In this document: in pieces, positions 1 to 5,504 of the stretch | How the letters are laid out: every line of letters starts with the position of its first letter | How positions within the stretch are numbered: position 1 is the stretch's first letter | Source of the DNA: an uncultured Oligoflexia bacterium | GTDB lineage: Bacteria; Bdellovibrionota; Bacteriovoracia; Bacteriovoracales; Bacteriovoracaceae | DNA: 6,241 bases | Reading direction: 5' to 3' | NCBI GenBank assembly: GCA_950060715.1 | Contig: CATLVA010000098.1 | Location: 1 to 6,241 of the forward strand | Position numbers and translations under genes: made by a program | Notes under the pieces: model-generated | The model's database searches: none | Seen by the model: only the letters and a program-made list of their open reading frames with translations | Told to the model about the DNA's origin: nothing

Positions 1-390
1 TTAACCATGGAAGAAGTAAGAAACGGCATAGAGCTACTTCTTGAAATGAACTGCATAAAACTTCAAGATAATATTTATCGCAATAATATTCTTCGCACTG
101 ACATAGGACCTATGCACGCAGAAGAGTCCGCAATAATAGGAAGGTACTGGACTGAGAAAGCTTTAAATAGATTTGAAACCTCCAACGTTGTTCCTAATCA
201 CACCGGCGAGATGGGAAACATGTGGAGCTATAGAATTATTCCCGTTGCCAAGTCAATCGAGCCTAAAATTAAAGAGAGATTATCGTTGGCTATATCTGAT
301 ATTCAACGCATGATCGAAGATTGTGACGATGAACCAAGTGAGTTAAAAATTTTCGTGACGCACTACTTCAACGCAAAGGACACCCCGTAG
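1..390 (+). CDS. TIGR02147/DUF4423-like protein, C-terminal part (5' end outside window)
   Basis: The frame is open to the left edge (Leu-Thr precede the first ATG at 7), so that ATG is probably internal and the gene begins outside the window. The visible ~129 residues read like the C-terminal half of the TIGR02147/DUF4423 family, which is abundant in Bdellovibrio-like bacteria and Fibrobacteres. An opening helix, EEVRNGIELLLEMNCIKLQD, resembles the 'winged' segment (helix, 'gly/asn-cys-ile', then a strand) of a DNA-binding domain. It is followed by a helical region and a conserved-looking ending in which a strand (WSYRIIPVAKS) leads to a long helix and a final strand (ELKIFVTHYF). Family members are usually 250-280 residues and are presumed transcription regulators, but few have been tested. 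The gene ends 73 bases before the next gene on the same strand with no visible terminator, so read-through into it is possible. The family call rests on pattern resemblance only. Confidence 0.55.
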   Translation, partial: LTMEEVRNGIELLLEMNCIKLQDNIYRNNILRTDIGPMHAEESAIIGRYWTEKALNRFETSNVVPNHTGEMGNMWSYRIIPVAKSIEPKIKERLSLAISDIQRMIEDCDDEPSELKIFVTHYFNAKDTP

Positions 391-394
391 CCAG

Positions 395-414
395 TTTTGC
401 AATGGATTTTGCAA
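395..414. repeat. Short direct repeat TTTTGCAA, two copies
   Basis: TTTTGCAA occurs at 395-402 and again at 407-414, a 12-base period close to one helical turn, in the short gap between the first two plus-strand genes. Each copy is followed within a few bases by ATGG. Two copies at this spacing could be a pair of regulator half-sites, but the pattern is short and the region is A+T-rich, so chance is a fair alternative. Confidence 0.35.
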
Positions 415-451
415 GAATGGTAATTATTAGCGATGCTTCAACCTAGTTTCC

Positions 452-457
452 TATACT
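452..457 (+). promoter_or_regulatory. Candidate -10 box (TATACT) just before the start codon
   Basis: TATACT matches the -10 consensus TATAAT at five of six positions and ends six bases before the ATG at 464. That spacing would place transcription start at or next to the A of the ATG, giving a leaderless message. No Shine-Dalgarno-like sequence precedes this ATG, which fits. No convincing -35 box lies 15-19 bases upstream, which weakens the call. Confidence 0.35.
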
Positions 458-463
458 GGTGCC

Positions 464-1039
464 ATGAATGGTGCTCAATCGAATCTATTACTTTCTAATC
501 AACCAATCACGGAGCTATCTCAAGCGTCTGTAGATGCCACAAGGGAGCTCGTATATATTTATGATCTATATCCACCAAAGGAATTTGAAGAACTTTGGAA
601 AGAGGATTTTGACAGAACTCAGATTGCCGTTTCACTACAAAACTTCTGGCCTGAATTTTCAAAAATAGATTCGCCTAAAACCTACAATGATGTGTTTAAG
701 CATTTATTTAAAGAACTAAACTTACAAAACCCAATGATTATTTCAAAGGGGGATCATTTTGTTTTCCTCCTCTCTTATTTACAAGATAACATCGCCCCTG
801 TGAGGGAATTAATTGTTGTGAATACCAGCTGCATGATCACTCCGAGGGCAAATTATTCCCAGTCATTTATTAATATGTATCCGGAGATAAATGCACTCAA
901 GTTTAAACTTTTTGCGGTTTGTGATAAACTCAATGCGAAAGAGAGAAATGATTATAAACTGTACAGCTCAAGCGATAATATTGTGGACGAAGAAAATCTC
1001 AGTACCCTCATTCAAAAGCTGTCCAAAAAGGAAGATTAA
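464..1039 (+). CDS. Unrecognised 191-residue protein, coupled to ThiF-like gene
   Basis: I do not recognise this protein. It is soluble in appearance: no signal peptide and no membrane segment. The first ~22 residues are polar and probably flexible. Residues 24-60 hold acidic/aromatic helices (ELVYIYDLYPPKEFEELW), 72-87 another helix, and 97-125 a hydrophobic pair of segments (HFVFLLSYL, then ELIVVNTSCMI) that look like a helix and a core strand. The tail from 155 is charged and ends KKED. It has two cysteines (123 and 153) and no C-terminal Gly-Gly, so it does not look like a ubiquitin-like carrier. The ATG at 464 is the first start codon in the open stretch after the in-frame TAG at 428-430, but it lacks a Shine-Dalgarno site. 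Its stop overlaps the ATG of the ThiF-like gene by one base (TAATG), so the two are almost certainly one operon with coupled translation. A role as substrate-binding or accessory partner of the ThiF-like enzyme is inference from position alone. Confidence 0.85.
   Translation: MNGAQSNLLLSNQPITELSQASVDATRELVYIYDLYPPKEFEELWKEDFDRTQIAVSLQNFWPEFSKIDSPKTYNDVFKHLFKELNLQNPMIISKGDHFVFLLSYLQDNIAPVRELIVVNTSCMITPRANYSQSFINMYPEINALKFKLFAVCDKLNAKERNDYKLYSSSDNIVDEENLSTLIQKLSKKED
1029..1032 (+). promoter_or_regulatory. Ribosome binding site inside upstream gene, for the ThiF-like gene
   Basis: AGGA within AAGGAAG (1028-1034) lies six bases before the ATG at 1039, at the end of the preceding reading frame. 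This supports the start at 1039, and with the TAATG overlap it suggests ribosomes re-initiate after finishing the upstream protein. Confidence 0.7.
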
Positions 1040-1902
1040 TGGATTACTCTTACGAGCGAGCTTTTTCAAGAAACCTAGGTTGGGTCAACGATATAGAACA
1101 AGAAAAAATACGAAACACTGTGGTCGGTATTCCTGGCCTTGGTGGAGTTGGTGGACATCATGTCCATGCTCTTGCGAGACTTGGTTTCTCTAAATTTAAA
1201 ATTGCCGACTTTGATGATTTTGATCTTCATAATTTTAATCGCCAGATTGGCGCTAATATGGACACGATTGGAAAAACCAAAATAGAAGTCACTGAGAAGA
1301 TGATCAAAAGTATTAACCCTGAAGCAGAGGTTACACTTTTTGATAAAGGAATTAATGCAGATAATGCTGAAGAGTTTCTTGCTGGAACAGACTTAATTCT
1401 AGACTCAATTGATCTCTATGTATTAGATCTTCGTGAACTTCTCTATGGTAGAGCACATGAACTTGGTATACCTGTTGTGACAGCCGCACCACTTGGTATG
1501 GGATCCTCTGTACTAGCATTCGTCCCAGGCAAGATGGGATTCAATGAATATTTTAACTTGAAAAAAGATGACGATAATTTAGTTAAAGTAGCAAAGTTTC
1601 TAGCTGGAGTCGCTCCAAGACCTCATCACCTGAGATACTTAAAGTATCGTGAATATGTGAATATCAATGAAAGAAAGGTACCATCTCTTCATGTTGGAGT
1701 TACAACATCCACCAGTGCAATTACAGCAGTCTGCTTAAAGCTAGTATTGAACAGAGGAAAAGTAATCGCTGCTCCTAGAGGTTATCATGTGGATTTCTAC
1801 CTAAACAAGTGGAAGAACTTCTACATTCCCTTTGGAAATAAGAACCCTATTCAAAAAGTTATTATCTGGATCTTACTGAATAAATATTTTAAGCAGCCAT
1901 AA
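1039..1902 (+). CDS. ThiF/MoeB/HesA-family (E1-like) adenylyltransferase
   Basis: Enzymes of this superfamily use ATP to adenylate a carboxyl group, usually the C terminus of a small carrier protein and sometimes a small molecule. The Rossmann-type ATP site is clear: a G-L-G-G-V-G loop at 33-38, acidic residues D57/D59/D60 ending the second strand, N65-x-N67-R68-Q69, the G-K-T-K segment at 78-81, and D122 in LDSID. The N terminus (S10-R11-N12-L-G) matches the usual helix that contributes an arginine to the active site. Residues 150-287 form the subgroup-specific second half, with a GNKNPIQK segment near the end. The only cysteine is C232; there is no CxxC zinc pair and no cysteine in the usual crossover loop, so a thioester-forming step looks absent. 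I recall this ~280-residue subgroup as being like the ThiF half of Rv1355c-type proteins, but did not check this by search. The gene is coupled to the upstream unknown protein and overlaps the end of the opposing acyltransferase gene by 14 bases. The substrate is unknown. The family call is firm; assignment to thiamine or molybdopterin synthesis is not supported. Confidence 0.93.
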   Translation: MDYSYERAFSRNLGWVNDIEQEKIRNTVVGIPGLGGVGGHHVHALARLGFSKFKIADFDDFDLHNFNRQIGANMDTIGKTKIEVTEKMIKSINPEAEVTLFDKGINADNAEEFLAGTDLILDSIDLYVLDLRELLYGRAHELGIPVVTAAPLGMGSSVLAFVPGKMGFNEYFNLKKDDDNLVKVAKFLAGVAPRPHHLRYLKYREYVNINERKVPSLHVGVTTSTSAITAVCLKLVLNRGKVIAAPRGYHVDFYLNKWKNFYIPFGNKNPIQKVIIWILLNKYFKQP

Positions 1903-3103
1903 TATCATTAAAATGAGCTGAAACTTTTTCAAAGTAATGATACCAATCAGTAGCTTCTTGAGTTATAGCAAGCCCGTAAAGACCATTATCATTGGTTCTT
2001 ACACGTGCACGGATTAAGATACTTCTAAACTTATGTACGGAAACACTACACTCGATGAGGTCTCCAACTTTAAAGTCATGATTAGATTTTATTTGTAATC
2101 CGTTAAGGCTAACCTTTAAAACTTGTCCTAAATTGTAATCACCTGTGGAAACGTCTTTAATTCGGCAAGTGTAATTAGAATTTACTCGAGTAAAACGTCT
2201 TTGTGGCATATTAAACAAAATCGTTCCAAAAAACTGATGAAGATCTGCATACTTTTCAGAAGAATAGATACTGACGAAAATAGCTTTTTGCCTTTCAGTA
2301 AGATTTTTCAAAAGATCTGGTTGGTTGCTAAGATAGAATGCCATCTCATCTGGCGAGATTAAGTTAAGATTTGAGCTCGCATCTTCAGTTAAAGACTCTT
2401 CAAAATACTTTAAATAGTTGAAGAGATCTTTTTTCTTATCAAAATAATAATGATTCAGTTTTCTTCCAGCAGCTGCAAAATCTAAAATTTGAAAAACTGC
2501 AGGCGCACCGTTAGCAGATTCATAGCTATCATCAAAAGCATCAATCTTTTCAAATTGAAAAACTTGTTGATAGAAAACTTCCCATTTTGGATCATGAGCA
2601 ATTACGGTGTGAGTATAATTCAATTCGTTTTCAATAAAATTCCAAAGCCGCTTTAACAATGGCATTAACACATGGTTGGCTTTCGATCGATGCTCTTTTG
2701 CTATAGCAAGTGAGCCAATTTCACCAATTCGTTTCTCTGGGGACCTCAAATGCGGATACTTGTTTAAAACTGGTGTTCCAAAATCACTGTCTTGAATAAA
2801 GCTAATTCCACCAATAACCTCACCACGAAACTTCACTACAAGAATAGCTGTCGTGGGAAGTAAATGATAAGGAGTCACCTTAAAATTTGATTCTTCTTCA
2901 TCACAAAATCCTTCAGCTCGGTAGCTTTCATAAAGAATTTTGAATGCAGCTTGTCTCTCTTCCCAACAATCAGCAATTTTATATTCGAAGTCGTCCTCAG
3001 TAGGAGCGAAGTCGAAATTTTTAGTGATAAGTGAACGGCATACAGAGTTAGCTCCTAACTTATGAAGTAACCCGACAGTTAAGAATTTCAGTTTTTTTCC
3101 CAT
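1889..3103 (-). CDS. FeeM-like N-acyltransferase (GNAT fold) fused to C-terminal PilZ domain
   Basis: The protein has two domains. Residues ~40-210 resemble the N-acyl amino acid synthase (FeeM) branch of the GNAT fold: a helix with LYESYRAEGF (58-66), core strands ILVVKFRGEVIGGISF (87-102), the acceptor-loop strand EIGSLAIAKEHRS (128-140), and an IAHDPKWEVFYQQVFQFEKI stretch (168-187) matching the typical 'P-x-x-x-x-FY-x-x-x-x-F' ending. Known relatives join long acyl chains to an amino acid, using acyl carrier protein as donor. Residues ~298-398 are PilZ-like: RxxxR at 302-306 (R-R-F-T-R) and a K-V-S-L-N-G stretch at 330-335 where cyclic-di-GMP binders normally have D/N-x-S-x-x-G. The Asp/Asn is Lys here, so ligand binding is uncertain. 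Residues 215-295 are a helical linker. No membrane segment is seen. The start at 3103 has only a weak, distant AAGG (3117-3120, 13 bases away). The gene has its own candidate promoter just past the E1 terminator and overlaps the ThiF-like gene at its 3' end. PilZ is well supported; FeeM specificity is a resemblance call. Confidence 0.85.
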   Translation of the reverse strand: MGKKLKFLTVGLLHKLGANSVCRSLITKNFDFAPTEDDFEYKIADCWEERQAAFKILYESYRAEGFCDEEESNFKVTPYHLLPTTAILVVKFRGEVIGGISFIQDSDFGTPVLNKYPHLRSPEKRIGEIGSLAIAKEHRSKANHVLMPLLKRLWNFIENELNYTHTVIAHDPKWEVFYQQVFQFEKIDAFDDSYESANGAPAVFQILDFAAAGRKLNHYYFDKKKDLFNYLKYFEESLTEDASSNLNLISPDEMAFYLSNQPDLLKNLTERQKAIFVSIYSSEKYADLHQFFGTILFNMPQRRFTRVNSNYTCRIKDVSTGDYNLGQVLKVSLNGLQIKSNHDFKVGDLIECSVSVHKFRSILIRARVRTNDNGLYGLAITQEATDWYHYFEKVSAHFNDIMAA

Positions 3104-3153
3104 GAATACTATTCGACCTTAAAGCAAAAAGCCTGAGTAAAAAGATCGATTTA

Positions 3154-3181
3154 ATTAAAATTACGGGGACTTAGGTGTTAA
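3154..3181 (-). promoter_or_regulatory. Candidate promoter of the acyltransferase-PilZ gene
   Basis: Read on the minus strand, TTAACA (3176-3181) matches the -35 consensus at five of six positions and TTTAAT (3154-3159) matches the -10 consensus at five of six, with a 16-base spacer. Transcription would start near 3147, giving a leader of about 44 bases. It begins immediately after the T-run of the upstream E1 terminator, as expected for an independently expressed gene. CACCTAAG (3170-3177) overlaps the -35 box and the spacer. The region is A+T-rich, so the -10 match carries less weight. Confidence 0.5.
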
Positions 3182-3218
3182 GAAAAATAAAGCTCCACCC
3201 TAAAATGAAGGTGGAGCT
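3181..3218 (-). terminator. Intrinsic terminator of the E1 gene
   Basis: On the minus strand a perfect 9-base-pair stem AGCTCCACC / GGTGGAGCT (3210-3218 with 3191-3199) encloses a 10-base loop. It is followed by a T-rich run, TTATTTTTC. It starts 8 bases after the TAA of the E1 gene at 3227-3229. This is a textbook rho-independent terminator and makes the E1 gene the last of its transcript. Confidence 0.9.
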
Positions 3219-3226
3219 CAATAGAA

Positions 3227-5398
3227 TTAGTAATTGATAAGTTTTTTCATGGCCTGATATACATCTTCAACCTGAGGAAGAATAACATCTTCTAGGCCTG
3301 GATTATATGCTACGTGAACATCTTTAGAAGCCACTCTTAAGATTGGAGCATCTAAATCTTCGAAACACTCTTCGTTAACTCTCGCAGAGATTTCACCTGC
3401 GTAACCTGAAGTTTTATGTTCTTCATGACAGATAAGAAGTCTATTTGTTTTCTTTAAAGATTCTTTAACCGCATCCATATCAAATGGAGCAATTGTTCTT
3501 GGATCAATGATCTCAATCGTTTTTCCAGTTTCTTCTTCAATTTTCTTAGCAGCTTCCACTGATTTTTGAACGAGAGCACCCCATGCAACTACCGTTGCAT
3601 CTTTTCCAGCTTTAACGATACGAGCTTTACCAAAAGGAATCATATAGTTTTCACCTGGATCAGCAGTTCTATTATATCCTTGATAGTATAAATGCTTATG
3701 CTCTAAAAACATTACTGGATCATCTGATCTAATGGCAGTTCTTAAAAGCCCTGCTGCATCTGCTGCATTTGATGGATAAACAACTCTTATACCTGGACAG
3801 TGAGTGTAAAGTGACTCACCTGATTGAGAGTGATACATCGCTCCTCCTTTCAAGTAACCACCAATTGGTACACGCACAACCATTGGACATTTAAACTCTC
3901 CACCAGAACGGTAGCGAGTTGTCGCCATCTCGTTTTTAAGTTGCATATAAGCTGTCCAGATATAGTCAAAAAATTGGATCTCGACTACAGGCTTGATTCC
4001 TCTCATGGCCATACCAATTGCACGTCCAATAATATTGGCCTCAGCAAGTGGTGAGTTGAAAACTTGTCCCTCTTTAGAAACACGCTGACAACCGGCGGTA
4101 ACTTTAAAAACTCCACCTTTACCAGCAAGAGTTTCGTCATTAAGTTTATGTAGTTCAGAAAAATCAGCTACGTCTTCTCCAAAGATTCTCATTATTGGAT
4201 TGTTTTTAATTTCGTTTTTTAAAACAGCATTGATTGCACCGGCCATTGGAATATCTGGCTTTCCAGAAAATTCACCCTCAGTCGCAAAATCATCACCAGT
4301 AGGATCTACATCTTCCGAATAGAGGTGATCCATATAAGTATCAGGAGATGGCCATTCAGTGTCGATAGCTTCTTTCATCGCCTGCTTAACTTCACCATTA
4401 ACTTCAGACTCAATTGCTGCTTTTTCTTCTTCAGTTAAAATTCCAGCTTTTAATAAGAACTCTGGGTAAGTTCTTAATGTATCGATCGCTGCTTCTTGCT
4501 CAAGTTCAGATTGAGTTCTATAAAATTTATGATCATCTGAAAGAGAGTGAGAATATGGACGCGTAACATGAGCATGAACTAGAACTGGTCCCTTCCCTGC
4601 ACGAAGATGTTTTTCAGCTTTCTTGAAAGTATCGTATGAATCGATAGGACAAGTTCCATCACATTCAAAAACAGTAAGTCCAGGAATGTCTGACAAACAT
4701 TTTGAGATACTTCCACCCGGTGTTTGAACGAAAGTTGGAACTGAAATAGCGAACCCATTATCTTCCACACAGAAAAGAACTGGAAGCTTATTTACACATG
4801 CGGTAGTCATTGCTTCCCAAAACTCACCTTGAGAAGTTGTCCCATCACCAGTTGAAACCCAAACGATTTCATCTTTGTGATATTTGTGACCATGATCTAC
4901 ACCGTCTTTACTCATTTTATCAAAGAACTTTCCAGCTTCCGCAACACCCACAGCTTGTAAAAACTGAGTACCGGTACAGCTTGATCTTGAAACAATATTT
5001 AATTTTTTATTGGCAAAGTGAGATGGCATCTGACGACCGTGTGTTGCTGTATCGCCAATATTACCGTTAGCTTGGCATAACATTTCATATGGAGTTACCC
5101 CAAGTCCTAAGCAAAGTGCTCTATCTCTATAATAGGTAAGAAAATAATCGTAGCTTGGTTTTAAAACTTTAGCTGCTGCAGAAAGAACGCCCTCATGACC
5201 TGCACCACTGATTTGAAAAAATGCTTTTGATTGTTTTTTCATTGTGATCTCTGCATCATCTACCTTTCTAGAAAGATAAGAGTTACGATACATGCCTAAA
5301 AGATCATCTTTTGAAAGCTTATGTTTTTCAATCAATTCGAGTTTAGCTTTAAACGCTTTTTGTGCTTTAGTAACACCGTGAGTTTGTTCCGTTGCCAT
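3227..5398 (-). CDS. 2-oxoacid dehydrogenase E1, alpha and beta subunits fused (branched-chain type likely)
   Basis: E1 is the thiamine-diphosphate decarboxylase of a 2-oxoacid dehydrogenase complex: it decarboxylates the 2-oxoacid and transfers the acyl group to lipoyl E2. Residues ~30-345 form the alpha part: YYRDRA (89-94), GRQMPSHF (121-128, as in branched-chain E1 alpha), the thiamine-diphosphate/Mg motif GDG (184-186) to N214, and a HSLSDD loop (284-289) matching the phosphorylation-loop region of branched-chain E1. Residues ~382-723 form the beta part: FGEDVA (406-411), FNSPLAEANIIG (447-458), VEIQFFDYI (472-480), HSQSGE (523-528, with the conserved active-site His), and an EEHKTSGYAGEI segment near 659-670. 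The ~723-residue length equals alpha plus beta, so it is a natural fusion, as in Bacteroidetes and some other groups. The ATG is preceded by AAGGAA seven bases away. E2 and E3 genes are not adjacent; the gene appears monocistronic, with its own promoter and terminator. Pyruvate as substrate cannot be excluded from sequence alone. Confidence 0.95.
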   Translation of the reverse strand: MATEQTHGVTKAQKAFKAKLELIEKHKLSKDDLLGMYRNSYLSRKVDDAEITMKKQSKAFFQISGAGHEGVLSAAAKVLKPSYDYFLTYYRDRALCLGLGVTPYEMLCQANGNIGDTATHGRQMPSHFANKKLNIVSRSSCTGTQFLQAVGVAEAGKFFDKMSKDGVDHGHKYHKDEIVWVSTGDGTTSQGEFWEAMTTACVNKLPVLFCVEDNGFAISVPTFVQTPGGSISKCLSDIPGLTVFECDGTCPIDSYDTFKKAEKHLRAGKGPVLVHAHVTRPYSHSLSDDHKFYRTQSELEQEAAIDTLRTYPEFLLKAGILTEEEKAAIESEVNGEVKQAMKEAIDTEWPSPDTYMDHLYSEDVDPTGDDFATEGEFSGKPDIPMAGAINAVLKNEIKNNPIMRIFGEDVADFSELHKLNDETLAGKGGVFKVTAGCQRVSKEGQVFNSPLAEANIIGRAIGMAMRGIKPVVEIQFFDYIWTAYMQLKNEMATTRYRSGGEFKCPMVVRVPIGGYLKGGAMYHSQSGESLYTHCPGIRVVYPSNAADAAGLLRTAIRSDDPVMFLEHKHLYYQGYNRTADPGENYMIPFGKARIVKAGKDATVVAWGALVQKSVEAAKKIEEETGKTIEIIDPRTIAPFDMDAVKESLKKTNRLLICHEEHKTSGYAGEISARVNEECFEDLDAPILRVASKDVHVAYNPGLEDVILPQVEDVYQAMKKLINY

Positions 5399-5405
5399 TC
5401 TTGAT

Positions 5406-5411
5406 TTCCTT
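5406..5411 (-). promoter_or_regulatory. Shine-Dalgarno site of the E1 gene
   Basis: AAGGAA on the minus strand lies seven bases before the ATG at 5396-5398. It is the clearest ribosome binding site among the minus-strand genes and fixes the E1 start. Confidence 0.8.
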
Positions 5412-5439
5412 TTGCTAATTTGGCGATCAATCTACCGAA

Positions 5440-5469
5440 ATCATATGACTTTGCCTAGGTGAGTCGCAA
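5440..5469 (-). promoter_or_regulatory. Candidate promoter of the E1 gene
   Basis: On the minus strand TTGCGA (5464-5469) matches four of six -35 positions and TATGAT (5440-5445) five of six -10 positions, with an 18-base spacer. The expected start near 5433 leaves a leader of about 35 bases containing the Shine-Dalgarno site. The -35 box sits mostly in the loop of the palindrome at 5453-5488, whose downstream arm fills part of the spacer. Confidence 0.5.
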
Positions 5470-5488
5470 TATTTTAACTCACCTAAGC
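5453..5488. promoter_or_regulatory. Interrupted palindrome at the E1 promoter (possible operator)
   Basis: TAGGTGAGT (5456-5464) and ACTCACCTA (5477-5485) are perfect inverted repeats, nine base pairs, separated by 12 bases. Beyond one mismatch, two more pairs (5453-5454 with 5487-5488) extend it to 11 of 12. No T-run follows on either strand, so it is a poor intrinsic terminator for the DUF2344 gene, which ends 17 bases away. Its overlap with the candidate -35 box and spacer of the E1 promoter favours an operator for a dimeric regulator. An RNA hairpin at the end of the DUF2344 message remains possible. Confidence 0.6.
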
Positions 5489-5504
5489 TATTGAAATAAC
5501 GAAA

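Noticed and set aside
7..9. ATG at 7 as the start of the first gene
   Set aside because: The frame is open to the window edge and the protein begins mid-domain, with no ribosome binding site visible; the gene is treated as partial.
464..1039. Reading the 191-residue protein as a ubiquitin-like carrier or E2-like partner of the E1-like enzyme
   Set aside because: It ends KKED with no Gly-Gly, is too long for a typical carrier, and shows no E2-type cysteine context; a full ubiquitin-like system is not supported.
891..1193. Open frame of 100 codons on the plus strand
   Set aside because: It overlaps the junction of two well-supported genes in another frame and its translation is low-complexity and Trp/Cys/Ser-rich, typical of a shadow frame.
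1923..1935. Small hairpin ACTTT-TTC-AAAGT near the convergent junction
   Set aside because: Five weak pairs inside coding sequence, no G+C stem and no T-run; not a credible terminator.
3824..5070. Three small open frames within the E1 gene (3824-4054 plus, 4579-4770 minus, 4810-5070 plus)
   Set aside because: All lie within the strongly supported E1 coding region, have no ribosome sites I can see, and give unrecognisable His/Ser/Leu-rich translations.
5453..5488. Hairpin as an intrinsic terminator of the DUF2344 gene
   Set aside because: The stem is good, but the bases after it on the minus strand (AAAGTCATATG) contain no T-run; the operator reading is preferred.
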